A stretch of 64,000 nucleotides of DNA, taken from assembly GCA_028287505.1 (NCBI GenBank), contig JAQBPN010000107.1, positions 1 through 64,000 on the forward strand. Reading direction: 5' to 3'. The first letter of the stretch is position 1, and each line of letters opens with the position of its first letter. The notes below the pieces were generated by a model that was given only the letters and a program-made list of their open reading frames with translations, made no database searches and was not told where the DNA came from. Source of the DNA: Fibrobacterota bacterium. GTDB taxonomy: Bacteria; Fibrobacterota; Fibrobacteria; UBA11236. The translations under genes and the position numbers were made by a program. Positions 1-9,800 of the stretch are shown here, one piece after another.

Positions 1-2
1 CC

Positions 3-164
3 GTGCTTGCCAAGAAGCAGGCCTTCAAGGGCGTCGCCTTTTATTTCCAGGCGGCCAACGATCATCTCCGCACCTTCGACTACAACATCAAGCCGATCAA
101 AGTTCCCATCACCGTCCGGCCTTCCGATTGGTACTACCTGTTCCGCATCGAGGTGGGCATCTAG
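3..164 (+). CDS. C-terminal fragment of a protein entering from the left edge, unknown function
   Basis: An open frame runs from the window edge to a TAG at 162-164 and gives the last 53 residues of a protein. The end is rich in aromatic and beta-forming residues and closes with DWYYLFRIEVGI. No motif is recognisable, and the start and most of the protein lie outside the window. It is convergent with the lipoprotein gene whose stop codon is at 170, only 5 bases away. The call rests on an uninterrupted frame and ordinary codon use, so confidence is moderate. Confidence 0.55.
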   Translation: MLAKKQAFKGVAFYFQAANDHLRTFDYNIKPIKVPITVRPSDWYYLFRIEVGI

Positions 165-169
165 GCTCC

Positions 170-2137
170 TCAGTGAGAGATAAATCGGACGCTATTCAAT
201 ACCAATCCGCCCTGAACGCTTTCCACATGCAGATGATGGACGCCGGCTGCAAAATAATATTCACCTTTGGCATCGCTCCAGTTCGCCCCTCCGGGAAGGC
301 TTACCACGGTGACCGCCCCTGTTTCCGCGTCACTCACCCGGACGTCCGTCCGGGCGCTTGACTGATAGCGGAAACCCAGGGTGTAGTTGCCGGTAGCATC
401 AATTTGAATCCAATAATCCGCCCATGCGCCCGGGCCTTGGAATGTGATCACTTCACTATTCTCTTGGGCGTTTGAGCCTAGCATGATATTGTGCGAGTTT
501 TGGTATGCTTCCGCTTCGAGCGCCCCACTGTAGACCCAAGGATGATATGCCGCATTCCCGTTCAGGGTGGACATGAATTCCTCGTTGATGGCCTTCCAGT
601 CGTTGCCGGCTTCGGGAATGTCCACGAAGTCATAGTTCGCACGGGTGGATGGCTTGGATTGCAGCGGCGGCGCCACATAGTCCGAGGCTATTGCGTTACT
701 CCAAAGTTTAGGCTGGAATAGGGCGGCGGCGGCTCCGAATCCGCCGTAAAAGCTTTTGCCCCACGAACCGCGGGTTGTGTCCAACGCATATTGTGATCGC
801 AATGCATCGCCAAGGCGATTGGTAAGAAAGGCATCCGGGATTTTCCAATCGATTCCGGCAGCAGGCCAGGCATAGTTCCGGGCCCAAACGACGAAGCGCG
901 CCTTATGCGCCATCACGGCCAACGACAAGGAATCCTGATTGTTGTAATTGTCGTTGTTGCTACCAAAGACCACGATGCGATCCGCGATGGAGGGATCGAG
1001 GAGAAGCGCCTGCGCAGCCGTTGTGAGCGACGCCCCGCTGATCAGCACCAAAGGCTTGTCGGGTGTGGCATTACGGGCCTCCCGGATCAGGAGAAGCGCG
1101 CCTTCGCTGGTATCCGGCCGGATATCGTCCAGGCTCCCTCCGGGAGACAGGGTAAGCGGGCGACGGGCTCCGGCGATCGCATGCGGAATTCCGGTTATGC
1201 CGCTGTAATTGGCCAAATGGATTAATCGTTCACAATTGGAAATGTTTGCCTGTACGGCCACCGTGCCGGTGTCCGCGCCAAAACTTACGATTGTGCCAAC
1301 CAGATGAGCGTGGCCAAGACTGGACTTGGCCCATAAATAAGCGCCGTCCACGGGATTCTGGAACGCGCTATTCTCCAGGATGATCGGATTGGTGGAGTCA
1401 ATGCCGAGTTCGACGGAGCCGCCGGAAATCCGGAAAGATTGTCTTTGCGCGCGCTGGAGCAAAGTTTCGCCGGCATCGGTGACTCCGCCCTCGGAAACCG
1501 GGATGTCGGCTTTGTCCCCGGGAATGATGAAAGGCTCGAGGCCCGTAAAATGCAAAGCGTATCGGCCATAGGGCACATTTCCGAAGAAGTATGCGCCGGA
1601 TGAATCCGTGACCGCCTTCCGCTCCAAGCCGTATATCCGCACCAGGACGCGGCCGGGCAATCCATCCTGAAAGCGGATTCGCCCCGTTATCGTCCCCACC
1701 TGTTTGACCGTTGCGGTCTGTAAGGTCCATTGGCCATGGTCCCTGTCGATTTTGAATTGGACTGTCACGGCCTTGACCTCGCGTTCGCGCGCCTCCAACA
1801 CGTATTTTCCCATGGCAATGGAATCGAGATAGAAATGCCCTGTGCTGTCGCAAGTATCGTTCAGCACCGTGCCGGACGGGACCGACGCGCCTGATGAATC
1901 AGCGACGGTGGTATCTTTGCTCAGAAAATCGATGGGGCGCAAAAGTATCAAGGCTCCCGCCGCGCCGGTGCCGTCTTCACGGCGGACCAGCCCGGCGACT
2001 TTACGACCCGTATCCGTGTCTATCCATCCGCCGGCCATGGTATCGGGCTCGCGCGAACAAGAGCATAGCAGAACCAGGACCAGCATCCGGAATATGCCGA
2101 TTGCATCCGGGCGACTCCCGTGAAAGCGGCGAATCAT
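170..2137 (-). CDS. Predicted lipoprotein: carboxypeptidase-regulatory-like domains, nucleoside-hydrolase-like fold, C-terminal CBM-like domain
   Basis: 655 aa. The N-terminus is a hydrophobic signal with cysteines in an LCSC lipobox-like context. Two carboxypeptidase-regulatory-like beta domains follow (about 46-140 and 148-205). Residues about 290-520 resemble the inosine/uridine nucleoside hydrolase fold: an N...R..H segment leading into AGARRPL, then KPLVLISGASLTTAAQALL. However, the Ca-binding DxDxxxDD motif normally at the start of that fold is not visible, so catalysis is doubtful. The last ~117 residues (from ALEAEAYQ) look like a CBM6/CBM35-type beta sandwich. The ATG overlaps the stop of the upstream TIGR02147 gene in an ATGA arrangement, implying translational coupling. 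A surface-exposed carbohydrate-binding lipoprotein is the likeliest role; the exact ligand is unknown. Confidence 0.7.
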   Translation of the reverse strand: MIRRFHGSRPDAIGIFRMLVLVLLCSCSREPDTMAGGWIDTDTGRKVAGLVRREDGTGAAGALILLRPIDFLSKDTTVADSSGASVPSGTVLNDTCDSTGHFYLDSIAMGKYVLEAREREVKAVTVQFKIDRDHGQWTLQTATVKQVGTITGRIRFQDGLPGRVLVRIYGLERKAVTDSSGAYFFGNVPYGRYALHFTGLEPFIIPGDKADIPVSEGGVTDAGETLLQRAQRQSFRISGGSVELGIDSTNPIILENSAFQNPVDGAYLWAKSSLGHAHLVGTIVSFGADTGTVAVQANISNCERLIHLANYSGITGIPHAIAGARRPLTLSPGGSLDDIRPDTSEGALLLIREARNATPDKPLVLISGASLTTAAQALLLDPSIADRIVVFGSNNDNYNNQDSLSLAVMAHKARFVVWARNYAWPAAGIDWKIPDAFLTNRLGDALRSQYALDTTRGSWGKSFYGGFGAAAALFQPKLWSNAIASDYVAPPLQSKPSTRANYDFVDIPEAGNDWKAINEEFMSTLNGNAAYHPWVYSGALEAEAYQNSHNIMLGSNAQENSEVITFQGPGAWADYWIQIDATGNYTLGFRYQSSARTDVRVSDAETGAVTVVSLPGGANWSDAKGEYYFAAGVHHLHVESVQGGLVLNSVRFISH

Positions 2138-2967
2138 TCCGGCTCCACCTTTTGGCTAACAGGGATCATGCTGATATTGAGCTGATAGACGCGTTCGGGA
2201 TGCCTGTCATGGCCCACTATTTCGGCCAGCCCGTCGCGGAAGTCCCTGATTTTATCGACTATGAGCTCGAATGCATCCTGAGATACGCCCATGGTAGTCG
2301 TGGAGGTCATGCGCTCTTGCGCCCGGCAACGCTCATAGGCTTCAATCGACATTTGCATCATGCGTATCTGATGGCGGATCACCTGAAAGTCCTGGCTGCC
2401 ATGCCCGGTGGTCATCACCGGGTCGATTTGCACGTAGCGTCCATTTTCCTTTTTAAGAAAACCCAATTCCAGAAGCACCTTCACGGATTTCTCGGCCATT
2501 TCGGAGGTGATGGGCGGACTGAGCATCTGCCCCAAACGCATCCAATCGTTTGAAAAATCCGCCATGGTCACCAATTCACGAATGACGCAATGGTACCACT
2601 CATGGAAAAAGTTGAGTTGATTGTTTTTGATTCGCGGAATATTCTTATGCCGCTGCAATGCAATCAGCTTGCTTAAAACCAGGTCCTTTTCTTCCATGGT
2701 TTTGGCCTGGTTGAAAAAGACCAGCTGCTCGAAGTATTCGGCCTCCCTGCCCTTGATATTGAAGGCGATGCAGGTTTTTAAAATGGATTGTGCAGTCAGG
2801 TTGCGCTTACCGTCTATCACAAACTTGAAGAATGCGGAAGAGTTAATGCCTGCCTTGGCTGAAAGCGAGCGGTATGTAAATCCACTACCTCCGGTACTCT
2901 TGCACTTTTCGTATTGATCTTTAAGATACTGCCGGAAGCTCGAATACGAATAGATGTCGCTGCTCAT
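2134..2967 (-). CDS. TIGR02147 family protein (putative regulator typical of Fibrobacterota)
   Basis: 277 aa, about the usual length for TIGR02147. Family features are the N-terminal YSYSSFRQYLKDQYE segment, a helix-turn-helix-like stretch around residues 30-75 (SLSAKAGINSSAFFKFVIDGKRNLT), and the C-terminal LLELGFLKKENGRYVQIDP region that acts like a winged-helix module. The family is expanded in Fibrobacter-type genomes and is usually considered a DNA-binding regulator, but its function is not established. The gene is followed with a 4-base overlap by the lipoprotein gene, so the two probably form one operon. A decayed copy of the same family lies at 5899-6099. Confidence 0.85.
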   Translation of the reverse strand: MSSDIYSYSSFRQYLKDQYEKCKSTGGSGFTYRSLSAKAGINSSAFFKFVIDGKRNLTAQSILKTCIAFNIKGREAEYFEQLVFFNQAKTMEEKDLVLSKLIALQRHKNIPRIKNNQLNFFHEWYHCVIRELVTMADFSNDWMRLGQMLSPPITSEMAEKSVKVLLELGFLKKENGRYVQIDPVMTTGHGSQDFQVIRHQIRMMQMSIEAYERCRAQERMTSTTTMGVSQDAFELIVDKIRDFRDGLAEIVGHDRHPERVYQLNISMIPVSQKVEPE

Positions 2968-3077
2968 TCTGTCCGTCTAATGCTTAACACTAAATCTATG
3001 CATCAATTGTCTTCCGGCGCCTGGATTATCGGATTTCCGTTTACACCAGTGAACACTGCTTGATTTTAGAGGTTTTT

Positions 3078-4195
3078 CTAGGCTTGCCGCCCAAAAGGAT
3101 TCTTCCTATGGTAGCGGGAGATGGGCCCGGTGATGGGAACAGCGCCTCCCCGCAAGAAACCAGTCCAAGGGTTGTTTAGGCTGTCCTTGCCGTACGCCAG
3201 AATGGACGGGCGCGCAGGCGGAAGTTGTTTCAGCCCGGTGTTGTATTTCGAATTGTTCACCGGGGCGTTCTTGTCGAAAAAAGCCCCTGCCTTGTTGGCG
3301 ACATAGTCGAAATTATTGTACGGCAGGTTCGGTCCCATGAACATGGGCCAACCGAAATTTCCCGCCGTCCTGGTGGCGTTGAATTCATCCATGCCGGCCG
3401 GGCCTTTTTGCGCGGAAAAGGCCGGAGCCTGGGGACCGACGTCCGCCCGCGTCCCGGCCATTCCCGCTGGGAACAGGTTTCCCTCCGGAACGGTATAGGA
3501 GCCGTCCGGCTCGGGATGGATGCGGTTGATTTTGCCCCGGAGATCGTTGGTGTTTCCCGCGGTCCGGAGCGAGTTGTACCAAATGCGGGTCTCATCGATG
3601 TTGCCATAGTTCAGCTCCCACCAGGAGTTTTCCCCTGTGGCGAAATACAGGTTCCCCTGCGCGTCGAATGCCATTCTCCCTCCGGAATGATCCACCCGCA
3701 TGGCGCCGGCCTCCTTCAAAATATCCGCGGTATACTCGATCAGCTTCTTTCCCGATGCCATATCCAGTTTGCCGGCCGCCAGTGTATAACGCCAGAGGTG
3801 ATAGGGTACGGTGGTATCCCCCGTTGCGGCTTTCGGATTGTAGAGCAGGTACATCCAGCCATTGGTGAGGAATCCGGGATCGAGTACCATGCCGACGAGG
3901 CCGAAAACGCTGCCGCCGCCTTGCACCGAAAGGGTCGCTATGGTGGTCGTGGCCTGGGTGGCCGGATCGTACATCCAGACCATCCCTGCTCCGGTCGCGA
4001 AAAACATCCGCCCGTCCGCCGCGATTTGCATTTTCGTCGGAGCTGCCGGATGGGTGATGTTCAAATCCACTTTCCGGAAATCACTTGCTGCAAGATCCGC
4101 GCAACCGGTCCACGTAAGACCCGATGGGCGTTGGGCCCGGGCAAACGCGATGGCGGCGAAAAAAGGCCGAAAACGCGTCGATACATTGGTTTCAT
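3078..4195 (-). pseudogene. Glucose/sorbosone dehydrogenase-like beta-propeller protein, frameshifted signal peptide and truncated 3' end
   Basis: The main frame encodes a six-bladed propeller of the glucose/sorbosone (PQQ) dehydrogenase-like type, with MQIADGRMFF-like strands, GLVGMVLDPGF, the DHSGGRMAFD blade and a GNFGWPMFMGP segment. Two defects are visible. First, the ATG at 4195, with purine-rich AAGAGG just upstream, starts a signal peptide in a different frame. Adding one T to the T6 run (A6 on the plus strand, 4159-4164) would join MKPMYRRVFGLF directly to FAAIAFARAQ. Second, the protein stops soon after GAVPITGPISRYH, where relatives continue for several hundred residues. An in-frame start farther upstream exists (to 4301), but it encodes a basic, non-signal leader. 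The gene follows the VCBS gene by 42 bases and was probably in its operon. A sequencing error in the homopolymer cannot be excluded. Confidence 0.7.
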
Positions 4196-4237
4196 ACCTC
4201 TTCCCCCGTAAATAATTCCGGTACGTGTGAATCCCGT

Positions 4238-5773
4238 TCAATACGAAATGAAATAGGCGCCGTTTTCCGCAGGCTTTCCGGATGCGTCCCTGCCGTTCCA
4301 AACGGCCAAGTCAGAGGGCATTCCGATGCGGATTTCCACCGGCACGCGGACGACCTCCCGACCCCGGCTATCAACCACCCAAGCGCTTCCGTCGCTCCTC
4401 CGGGATTGCATGCTCTGGATGCCGATGATGAGTTGACCCGCGTCCGGTTGCACGTCCAGGATTATGGGTCGCCGGGAAAATAGGTTGGATTTGGGGAAGC
4501 CGGCACCGCCCGTCCCCTGGTTCAGAAACACATTCGTCCCGGCCTTGGAGCTGACGACGATGTCGATTTTACCGTCACCGTTCATGTCCACGGTTTCCAT
4601 ATTCACCCCCGAACCCGCAGTGCTGTCGATCAACCAAGGCTTGAAAACAATCGCTCCGGCCGGGGATTTCGTCCATTGGAACCAATAAAGGACGGGTGTT
4701 CCACTGTTCTCCGGATCGGCGGGATTGGGGTCGTTATGGGCCCACCAGCGCTTTCCGGCTATGATATCCTTATGCCCGTCGCCGTCGATATCGGCGAATC
4801 CCAGCGAATGCAATTGCGAAAACGCGACCCCGTAGGCCGCCTCCGAGGCGCGATCGAACATGATAGGATGGGGCGTGAAGGAAATCGAACCGTCCGTCGC
4901 CTTGATCTGTTCAAACCAATCGAGGCCCCAACCATGCCCGGCCAAGCTCGCTACCACATCCGAATCGCCGTCGCCATCCACGTCGGTCGTGTACATCTGC
5001 GAACCTCCCTGGCTTTTCCTTGTGCTGAAGTCATAGATATGGCGCTCCCAAATCGGAAAATTCGCGACCGAAGCCGGTTGCTCAAACCAGCAATTTTGAA
5101 CCATGATGTCGTTCCTTCCATCCCCGTTGATGTCGGCGATTCCCAGACCATGGCCGAACTCGCTGGTCCAAATGGCGGGTGTGGCGTCCTCGCTGATGGG
5201 ATGGAATGTCCAAAGGGCCTTGGGATCGGAGGGGTTGGGGGTGCTGTATCCTAACCGGAGGTTCCCGGCGTCATTTATTTTCAGGAAGCTCACCAATTCG
5301 TTTTTGCCGTCCTTGAAGATGTCGGCCAGGGTGGCGGTTTCATGGGCGACCCGGTTCATAAAAGCGGTTTTGGTCCACACGGCATTGGCCCCGCCGACAT
5401 TCTTGGGATTTTCGAACCAATACAGCGTCGAGTAGCCGGCGCCCGTGGTGAAAAGCAGATCATTCCATCCGTCGCCATTCACGTCTATGCTCTTTAGGGC
5501 CAGGTAATTAGCCACGTAGGTGGTTTTCACATTGGCGGAATCGGCGCCCGTGGTGAATTTGTGTCTGACCGTGAAAGCCGGTCCTTCCCACCAAAACGTT
5601 CCCGCCGCGAAATCCGGTTTACCATCCTTGTTGAAATCGCCGACGCTCGGTCCCTCGCCGAAGAAGCTCGAGGTGAGGTGGATTTTCTGGAAGGGGACCT
5701 GTGACATCACCGAAGCGGTAAAGATTGAGACGTAAAGGAACAAACCACGAATCCACTGTTTGCTTGTAACCAC
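4238..5773 (-). CDS. Secreted VCBS/FG-GAP repeat protein with FlgD-like C-terminal Ig domain
   Basis: 511 aa from a GTG at 5773, chosen because AAGGGGAG lies about six bases upstream and the leader SKQWIRGLFLYVSIFTASVMSQ is a normal signal peptide. An in-frame ATG farther upstream would add a non-signal extension. The body consists of FG-GAP/VCBS blades with Ca-binding-like loops: DFNKDGKPD, DVNGDGWND, DINGDGRND, DVDGDGDSD, DIDGDGHKD and DMNGDGKID. These form an integrin-like propeller. The C-terminus (VWNGRDASGKPAENGAYF) is the FlgD-like Ig fold often found at the end of secreted proteins in Fibrobacterota and Bacteroidota. An extracellular, probably carbohydrate-related surface role is inferred. 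The next gene downstream is the damaged sorbosone-dehydrogenase-like gene. Confidence 0.8.
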   Translation of the reverse strand: MVTSKQWIRGLFLYVSIFTASVMSQVPFQKIHLTSSFFGEGPSVGDFNKDGKPDFAAGTFWWEGPAFTVRHKFTTGADSANVKTTYVANYLALKSIDVNGDGWNDLLFTTGAGYSTLYWFENPKNVGGANAVWTKTAFMNRVAHETATLADIFKDGKNELVSFLKINDAGNLRLGYSTPNPSDPKALWTFHPISEDATPAIWTSEFGHGLGIADINGDGRNDIMVQNCWFEQPASVANFPIWERHIYDFSTRKSQGGSQMYTTDVDGDGDSDVVASLAGHGWGLDWFEQIKATDGSISFTPHPIMFDRASEAAYGVAFSQLHSLGFADIDGDGHKDIIAGKRWWAHNDPNPADPENSGTPVLYWFQWTKSPAGAIVFKPWLIDSTAGSGVNMETVDMNGDGKIDIVVSSKAGTNVFLNQGTGGAGFPKSNLFSRRPIILDVQPDAGQLIIGIQSMQSRRSDGSAWVVDSRGREVVRVPVEIRIGMPSDLAVWNGRDASGKPAENGAYFISY

Positions 5774-5898
5774 GGGTACTCCCCTTTTAGCATTTTCGAT
5801 CGGAGGCCAAATCCATCCGTAAACCCTTTTGCAATATAATGCCTGACCGGCACCGGCTTCCGGCTTCAACAAAGTTTGCGTTTTCAAATGTGAACAAT

Positions 5899-6099
5899 AG
5901 CGCCCGCCTGGCGTCAAAGGCCGAAGAATCAGTCAGTCTGCCCCTCGAATTGGGATTCCTGAAAATCGTCGACGGCCGGTATGCGCAGATCGATCCAGTG
6001 CATACCACGGGCCCGGGCGAGCACGATTATCAGATCATCCGACACCAGATCCGGATGTTGCAATTGGCGTTGGAGTCCTTAGAAAGATGCCGCGCCAGG
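5899..6099 (+). pseudogene. Relic of a TIGR02147 gene (C-terminal part only)
   Basis: In one plus-strand frame the segment reads AEESVSLPLELGFLKIVDGR followed by YAQIDPVHTTGPGEHDYQII and RHQIRMLQLALESLERCRAR. This matches position for position the C-terminal half of the intact TIGR02147 protein encoded at 2134-2967 (AEKSVKVLLELGFLKKENGR and onward). The N-terminal DNA-binding half is missing, the frame upstream of about 5899 is unrelated, and the frame ends abruptly just after the RCRAR helix, where the antitoxin frame takes over. It is therefore a deletion remnant rather than a gene, and points to rearrangement in this zone. Confidence 0.75.
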
Positions 6100-6395
6100 T
6101 CAACTGGGGCGGAAGTATATCCAACGTATCAGTAGCCCAGGCACGGAAGGATTAAGCCGACTTGGTAAGTCGTGCATCATACGGCAAAGAACGAATTGTG
6201 GTCGAGAAACACGGCAAGCCTGTTTGCGCAATCATCCCAATTGAAGCGTTAAAGGCTCTGGAGGAATGGGAGCGAATGGAAGACAAGTCCGATTTGAAAT
6301 CGATCGAAGCCCGTCGAGGAGAACCCTCTCGCCCATGGGAAGCCGTGAAGAAGACACTGAACGGCGGTAAGAAGAAAAAGGCACGGGCGGCCTGA
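6087..6395 (+). pseudogene. Phd/YefM-type antitoxin interrupted by a TAA codon
   Basis: Translated through, the frame reads VSVAQARKD-stop-ADLVSRASYG, then KERIVVEKHGKPVCAIIPIE. This is the standard Phd/YefM antitoxin pattern. The TAA at 6153-6155 stands exactly where the family has a leucine (ARKDLADLV), so a single T-to-A change (TTA to TAA) explains it. A possible original ATG is at 6087. Translation could restart at TTG 6162, which has GGAAGGA about ten bases upstream and gives 77 aa. That product would lack the N-terminal part of the DNA-binding domain but keep the toxin-binding C-terminal region. The toxin gene starts on the base after this gene's TGA. Confidence 0.75.
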
Positions 6396-6656
6396 TTGGC
6401 TTACAGGATTGAAATCCAATGGAGCGCTGAAAAGGAACTGGCGGCGCTTTCATCAACTTTACAGGCACGAGTTTTCAAAGGGTTTGATGGCCTTGTCACG
6501 GAGCCTCGGCCCAATGGATGCAAGAAATTATCAGGTGCGAAAAATGCCTATCGTATCCGGGTCGGGGAATACCGGATCGTATATGAAATCTATGATGGGA
6601 TCTTGGTGGTGATTGTTATCCGGGTTGCGCATATGCGCGAGGTGTATAGGGACTAA
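6396..6656 (+). CDS. RelE/ParE-family toxin
   Basis: 86 aa starting at a TTG immediately after the antitoxin stop codon, as expected for a coupled toxin-antitoxin operon. The family pattern is clear: an N-terminal beta strand (YRIEIQWSAEKELAAL), a KKLSGAKNAYRIRVGEYRIV core and a C-terminal VVIVIRVAHMREVYRD strand. RelE/ParE proteins of this type are ribosome-dependent mRNA interferases or gyrase poisons; the sequence does not decide which. The arginine-rich core is intact, so the toxin looks functional even though its antitoxin frame is interrupted. Its survival suggests either that the shortened antitoxin still neutralises it or that the toxin is not expressed. Confidence 0.85.
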   Translation: MAYRIEIQWSAEKELAALSSTLQARVFKGFDGLVTEPRPNGCKKLSGAKNAYRIRVGEYRIVYEIYDGILVVIVIRVAHMREVYRD

Positions 6657-6895
6657 AACAAAAAGGGCCGGCCGCTCCCGCCTTTCTAGAACTCTCCGTT
6701 TTTTCAGCTCCGCCTTATTACGCATGCGCCATCCGCATTATCCGTTCTCCGGCAGGAGACCGGCCTACAGCGCCGAAAACAAAAGCCTTAGCGGGCGGGA
6801 TCGAAATCTGGGAAAGGATTGTTCTCTATCAGATGCACAGACATTGGGGGGGGATTTTTTTATTATCGGCCTTCCCGAAATCCCGGAGATCCTTC

Positions 6896-9800
6896 ATGCA
6901 TCGCATCCCCCCTTCTTTGAAATCACTCCCCATCGCCTTGGCCTTCTGGGCCGCCTTCGGCTCCCCGCTCCATGCGCGGGTCGAGCCCACGGGAACGGCC
7001 ACGCCCGCGGTGGCGGAATCGGACGACGAAGAAGAAAGGGAGGATCCGGCCGCGCGCCAGCGGTTCCGCCTGCTGACCCTCAATTCCGGGAATCGGCAAT
7101 ACGATCCCAATGATCTGGTCAAGGCGAAAAAGCATGTGAAAACCATGAGCTACCAAGCCTCGGCCTGGCCGCAGGGGCAGGTGGCGGCCCAGGGCGTGGT
7201 CATGCCCTTGACGGCGGGCATCCAGCCCTCCGATTGGACACCCCTGGGACCGGGAAATATCGGAGGCAGGACGCGTTCCCTGGTCATCCACCCCACCAAT
7301 CCCGCCATCATGTACCTGGGCTCGGTGGGCGGCGGCATCTGGAAGACCGTGAACGGCGGCACGAATTGGACCGTCCTGAACGACTTCATGCCCAGCCTCG
7401 CCATCGGGGCCTTGATCATGGATCGCAACAACCCGAACATCCTCTACGCGGGCACCGGCGAGTCCTATCCCGGTGACGGCCTGCGCGGGGCGGGCATTTT
7501 CAAGACGACGGACGGAGGCGTCACCTGGAACCAGCTCTTCTCCACCGCCAACTCGAACTTCTACTATACCAACCGCCTGGCGATCAGCCCCGTGAACAGC
7601 CAAATCCTGCTTGCGGCCACCCAGACCGGTATATATCGGTCCACGGATGGCGGCGTCAACTGGACGCTGGTCCTGAATGATATCAGCACGGATCTGGAAT
7701 GGCACCCCACGGACGGGAACCTGGTCGTCGCCTCCGGCAACTCGAGCGCCTCCTACTGGTCCGCCAATGCCGGCGTCACCTGGACCGCCTCCACGGGCAT
7801 GCCACCCTTCGGCCGCGTGGAGCTCGCGGTCGCGAAATCCTCCCCCAACACCATCTATGCTTCGGTCAACCAGAACAGCGGCGAAGTCTACCGGTCCACG
7901 GACGGCGGGCATACTTTCAGCCTGCGGAACACGGGCAGCAACCTACTGAGCAACCAGGGCTGGTACGACAATACCATCTGGGTGGATCCCCTTAGCCCGA
8001 ACAACCTGTTGCTGGGCGGCGTCGGAATCTCCGCCAGTACGGACGCTGGGGCGACCTGGACAAACGTTTGGGTGGGGAATTTGCACGCCGACCAGCATTA
8101 CCTTCTCGAGGTGGGCGGCTATTCGGCGAGCAACCGCGGCGTTTATCTCACCAATGACGGCGGCATCTTCCGCACGGACAATTTCCTGAACATCATGGGC
8201 GGTTCCTTCTGGTACAGCGTGAACCATGATCTGGGGGTCACGCAGTTCTATGCGGGAACGGGCAACCCGAGCAATGGCATGTATGCGGGCGGCACCCAGG
8301 ACAACGGCACCCCGCGCTACAACGGCACCTACAACGGATGGCTGGACATGTTCTGCTGCGACGGCGGCTGGACCGCTACCGATCCCAATCTCGCCGCGGA
8401 CGGTTCTTCCTACTGGTACGGCGAGACCCAGGGTTGGGGCACCATGCGCGCGCATCTGGACGTTTCCGGAAACGTGCTGGACAATACCTCCTTCAGCAAC
8501 ACCAGCGACAACGGGTTTTTCATCCCCCCGATGATCCTGGATCCGAACAACCCCCAGCGGCTCTATAAGGGAGGCTCGCAGCTGTGGCGCCTGGACAACG
8601 CCCGCACCGCGGTCGGGAACGCCGCCTGGGCCATCGCCCGGCCTTCCGGCGAGACCATCTCCGCCATCGCCGTGGCGCCCGGCAATTCCAATATCATCTG
8701 GGTCGGGCATTTCGGATCGGTCATGTCCACGGCGAACGGCCTGGCGGCCAATCCCACCTGGACCACGCGCGGCGCGGGCGCCCTGCCGTCGGAGTTCTGC
8801 ACGCGCATCACCATCGATCCCACCAACATCAACAGGATCTACGTCACCTACGGCGGCTTCAATCACAACAACGTCTGGAAGAGCGAGGACGGCGGCAACA
8901 CCTGGACCGACATCACCTCCAACCTGCCCGCGGTGCCCTGCCGCACTTTGGTGGTGAACAAGTGGGACAACAACCGCATCTACGTGGGTACGGAAATCGG
9001 CGTTTTCGCGAGCGAGAACCGCGGCGGTACCTGGTCTCCCGGGAACGACGGCCCCGCCAATGCCTCCGTGGATGAATTGTTCTGGGTCGGGAACAAGCTG
9101 ACGGCCGCCACCCACGGACGCGGGATGTTCCGCATCACCGTGAACACGCCTCCCACCGCGGCCATCACCGTTCCGGCCAACAATGCCAACTTCGCCGCGG
9201 GTTCCAACATCGCCATCACCGCCACCGCGAGCGATCCGGACGGCTCCATCACCAAGGTGGAGTTCTTCCAGGGCGTCACCAAGATCGGTGAGGACGCTTC
9301 CAGCCCCTATCAGGCCACCTTCTCCAACGCCCCGGCGGGCGCTTACGCGCTGACCGCCCGGGCCACGGACAACGACGGCGGCACGTTCACTTCCGCGGCG
9401 GTCAACATCACCGTGGGGACTTCCGCCATCGCCTTGCCGGGCCGCCTCCAGGCCGAGAGCTACAGGAACGGGGGCGAAGGCGTGGGCTACCATGACCTCA
9501 CCGCCGTCAACACGGGCGGGCAGTTCCGCACCGACGGAGTGGACATCGAGGCCACCACCGATGCGGGAGGGGGATACAACGTCGGCTGGATCGACGCGGG
9601 CGAATGGCTCGAATACGACGTGAACGTCGCCGCGGCCGGCACCTACACCTTGACCGCGCGCATGGCTTCGGGATCGGCAGGGACCAAGACGGTCAACGTG
9701 ACCGTGGACGGCGCTCCCAAGGGCACCTTCAACTTCACCGACGCCACCGGCTGGCAGAGCTGGAAGGACGTCACCGTCACGGGCGTCAGCCTGGCCGCGG

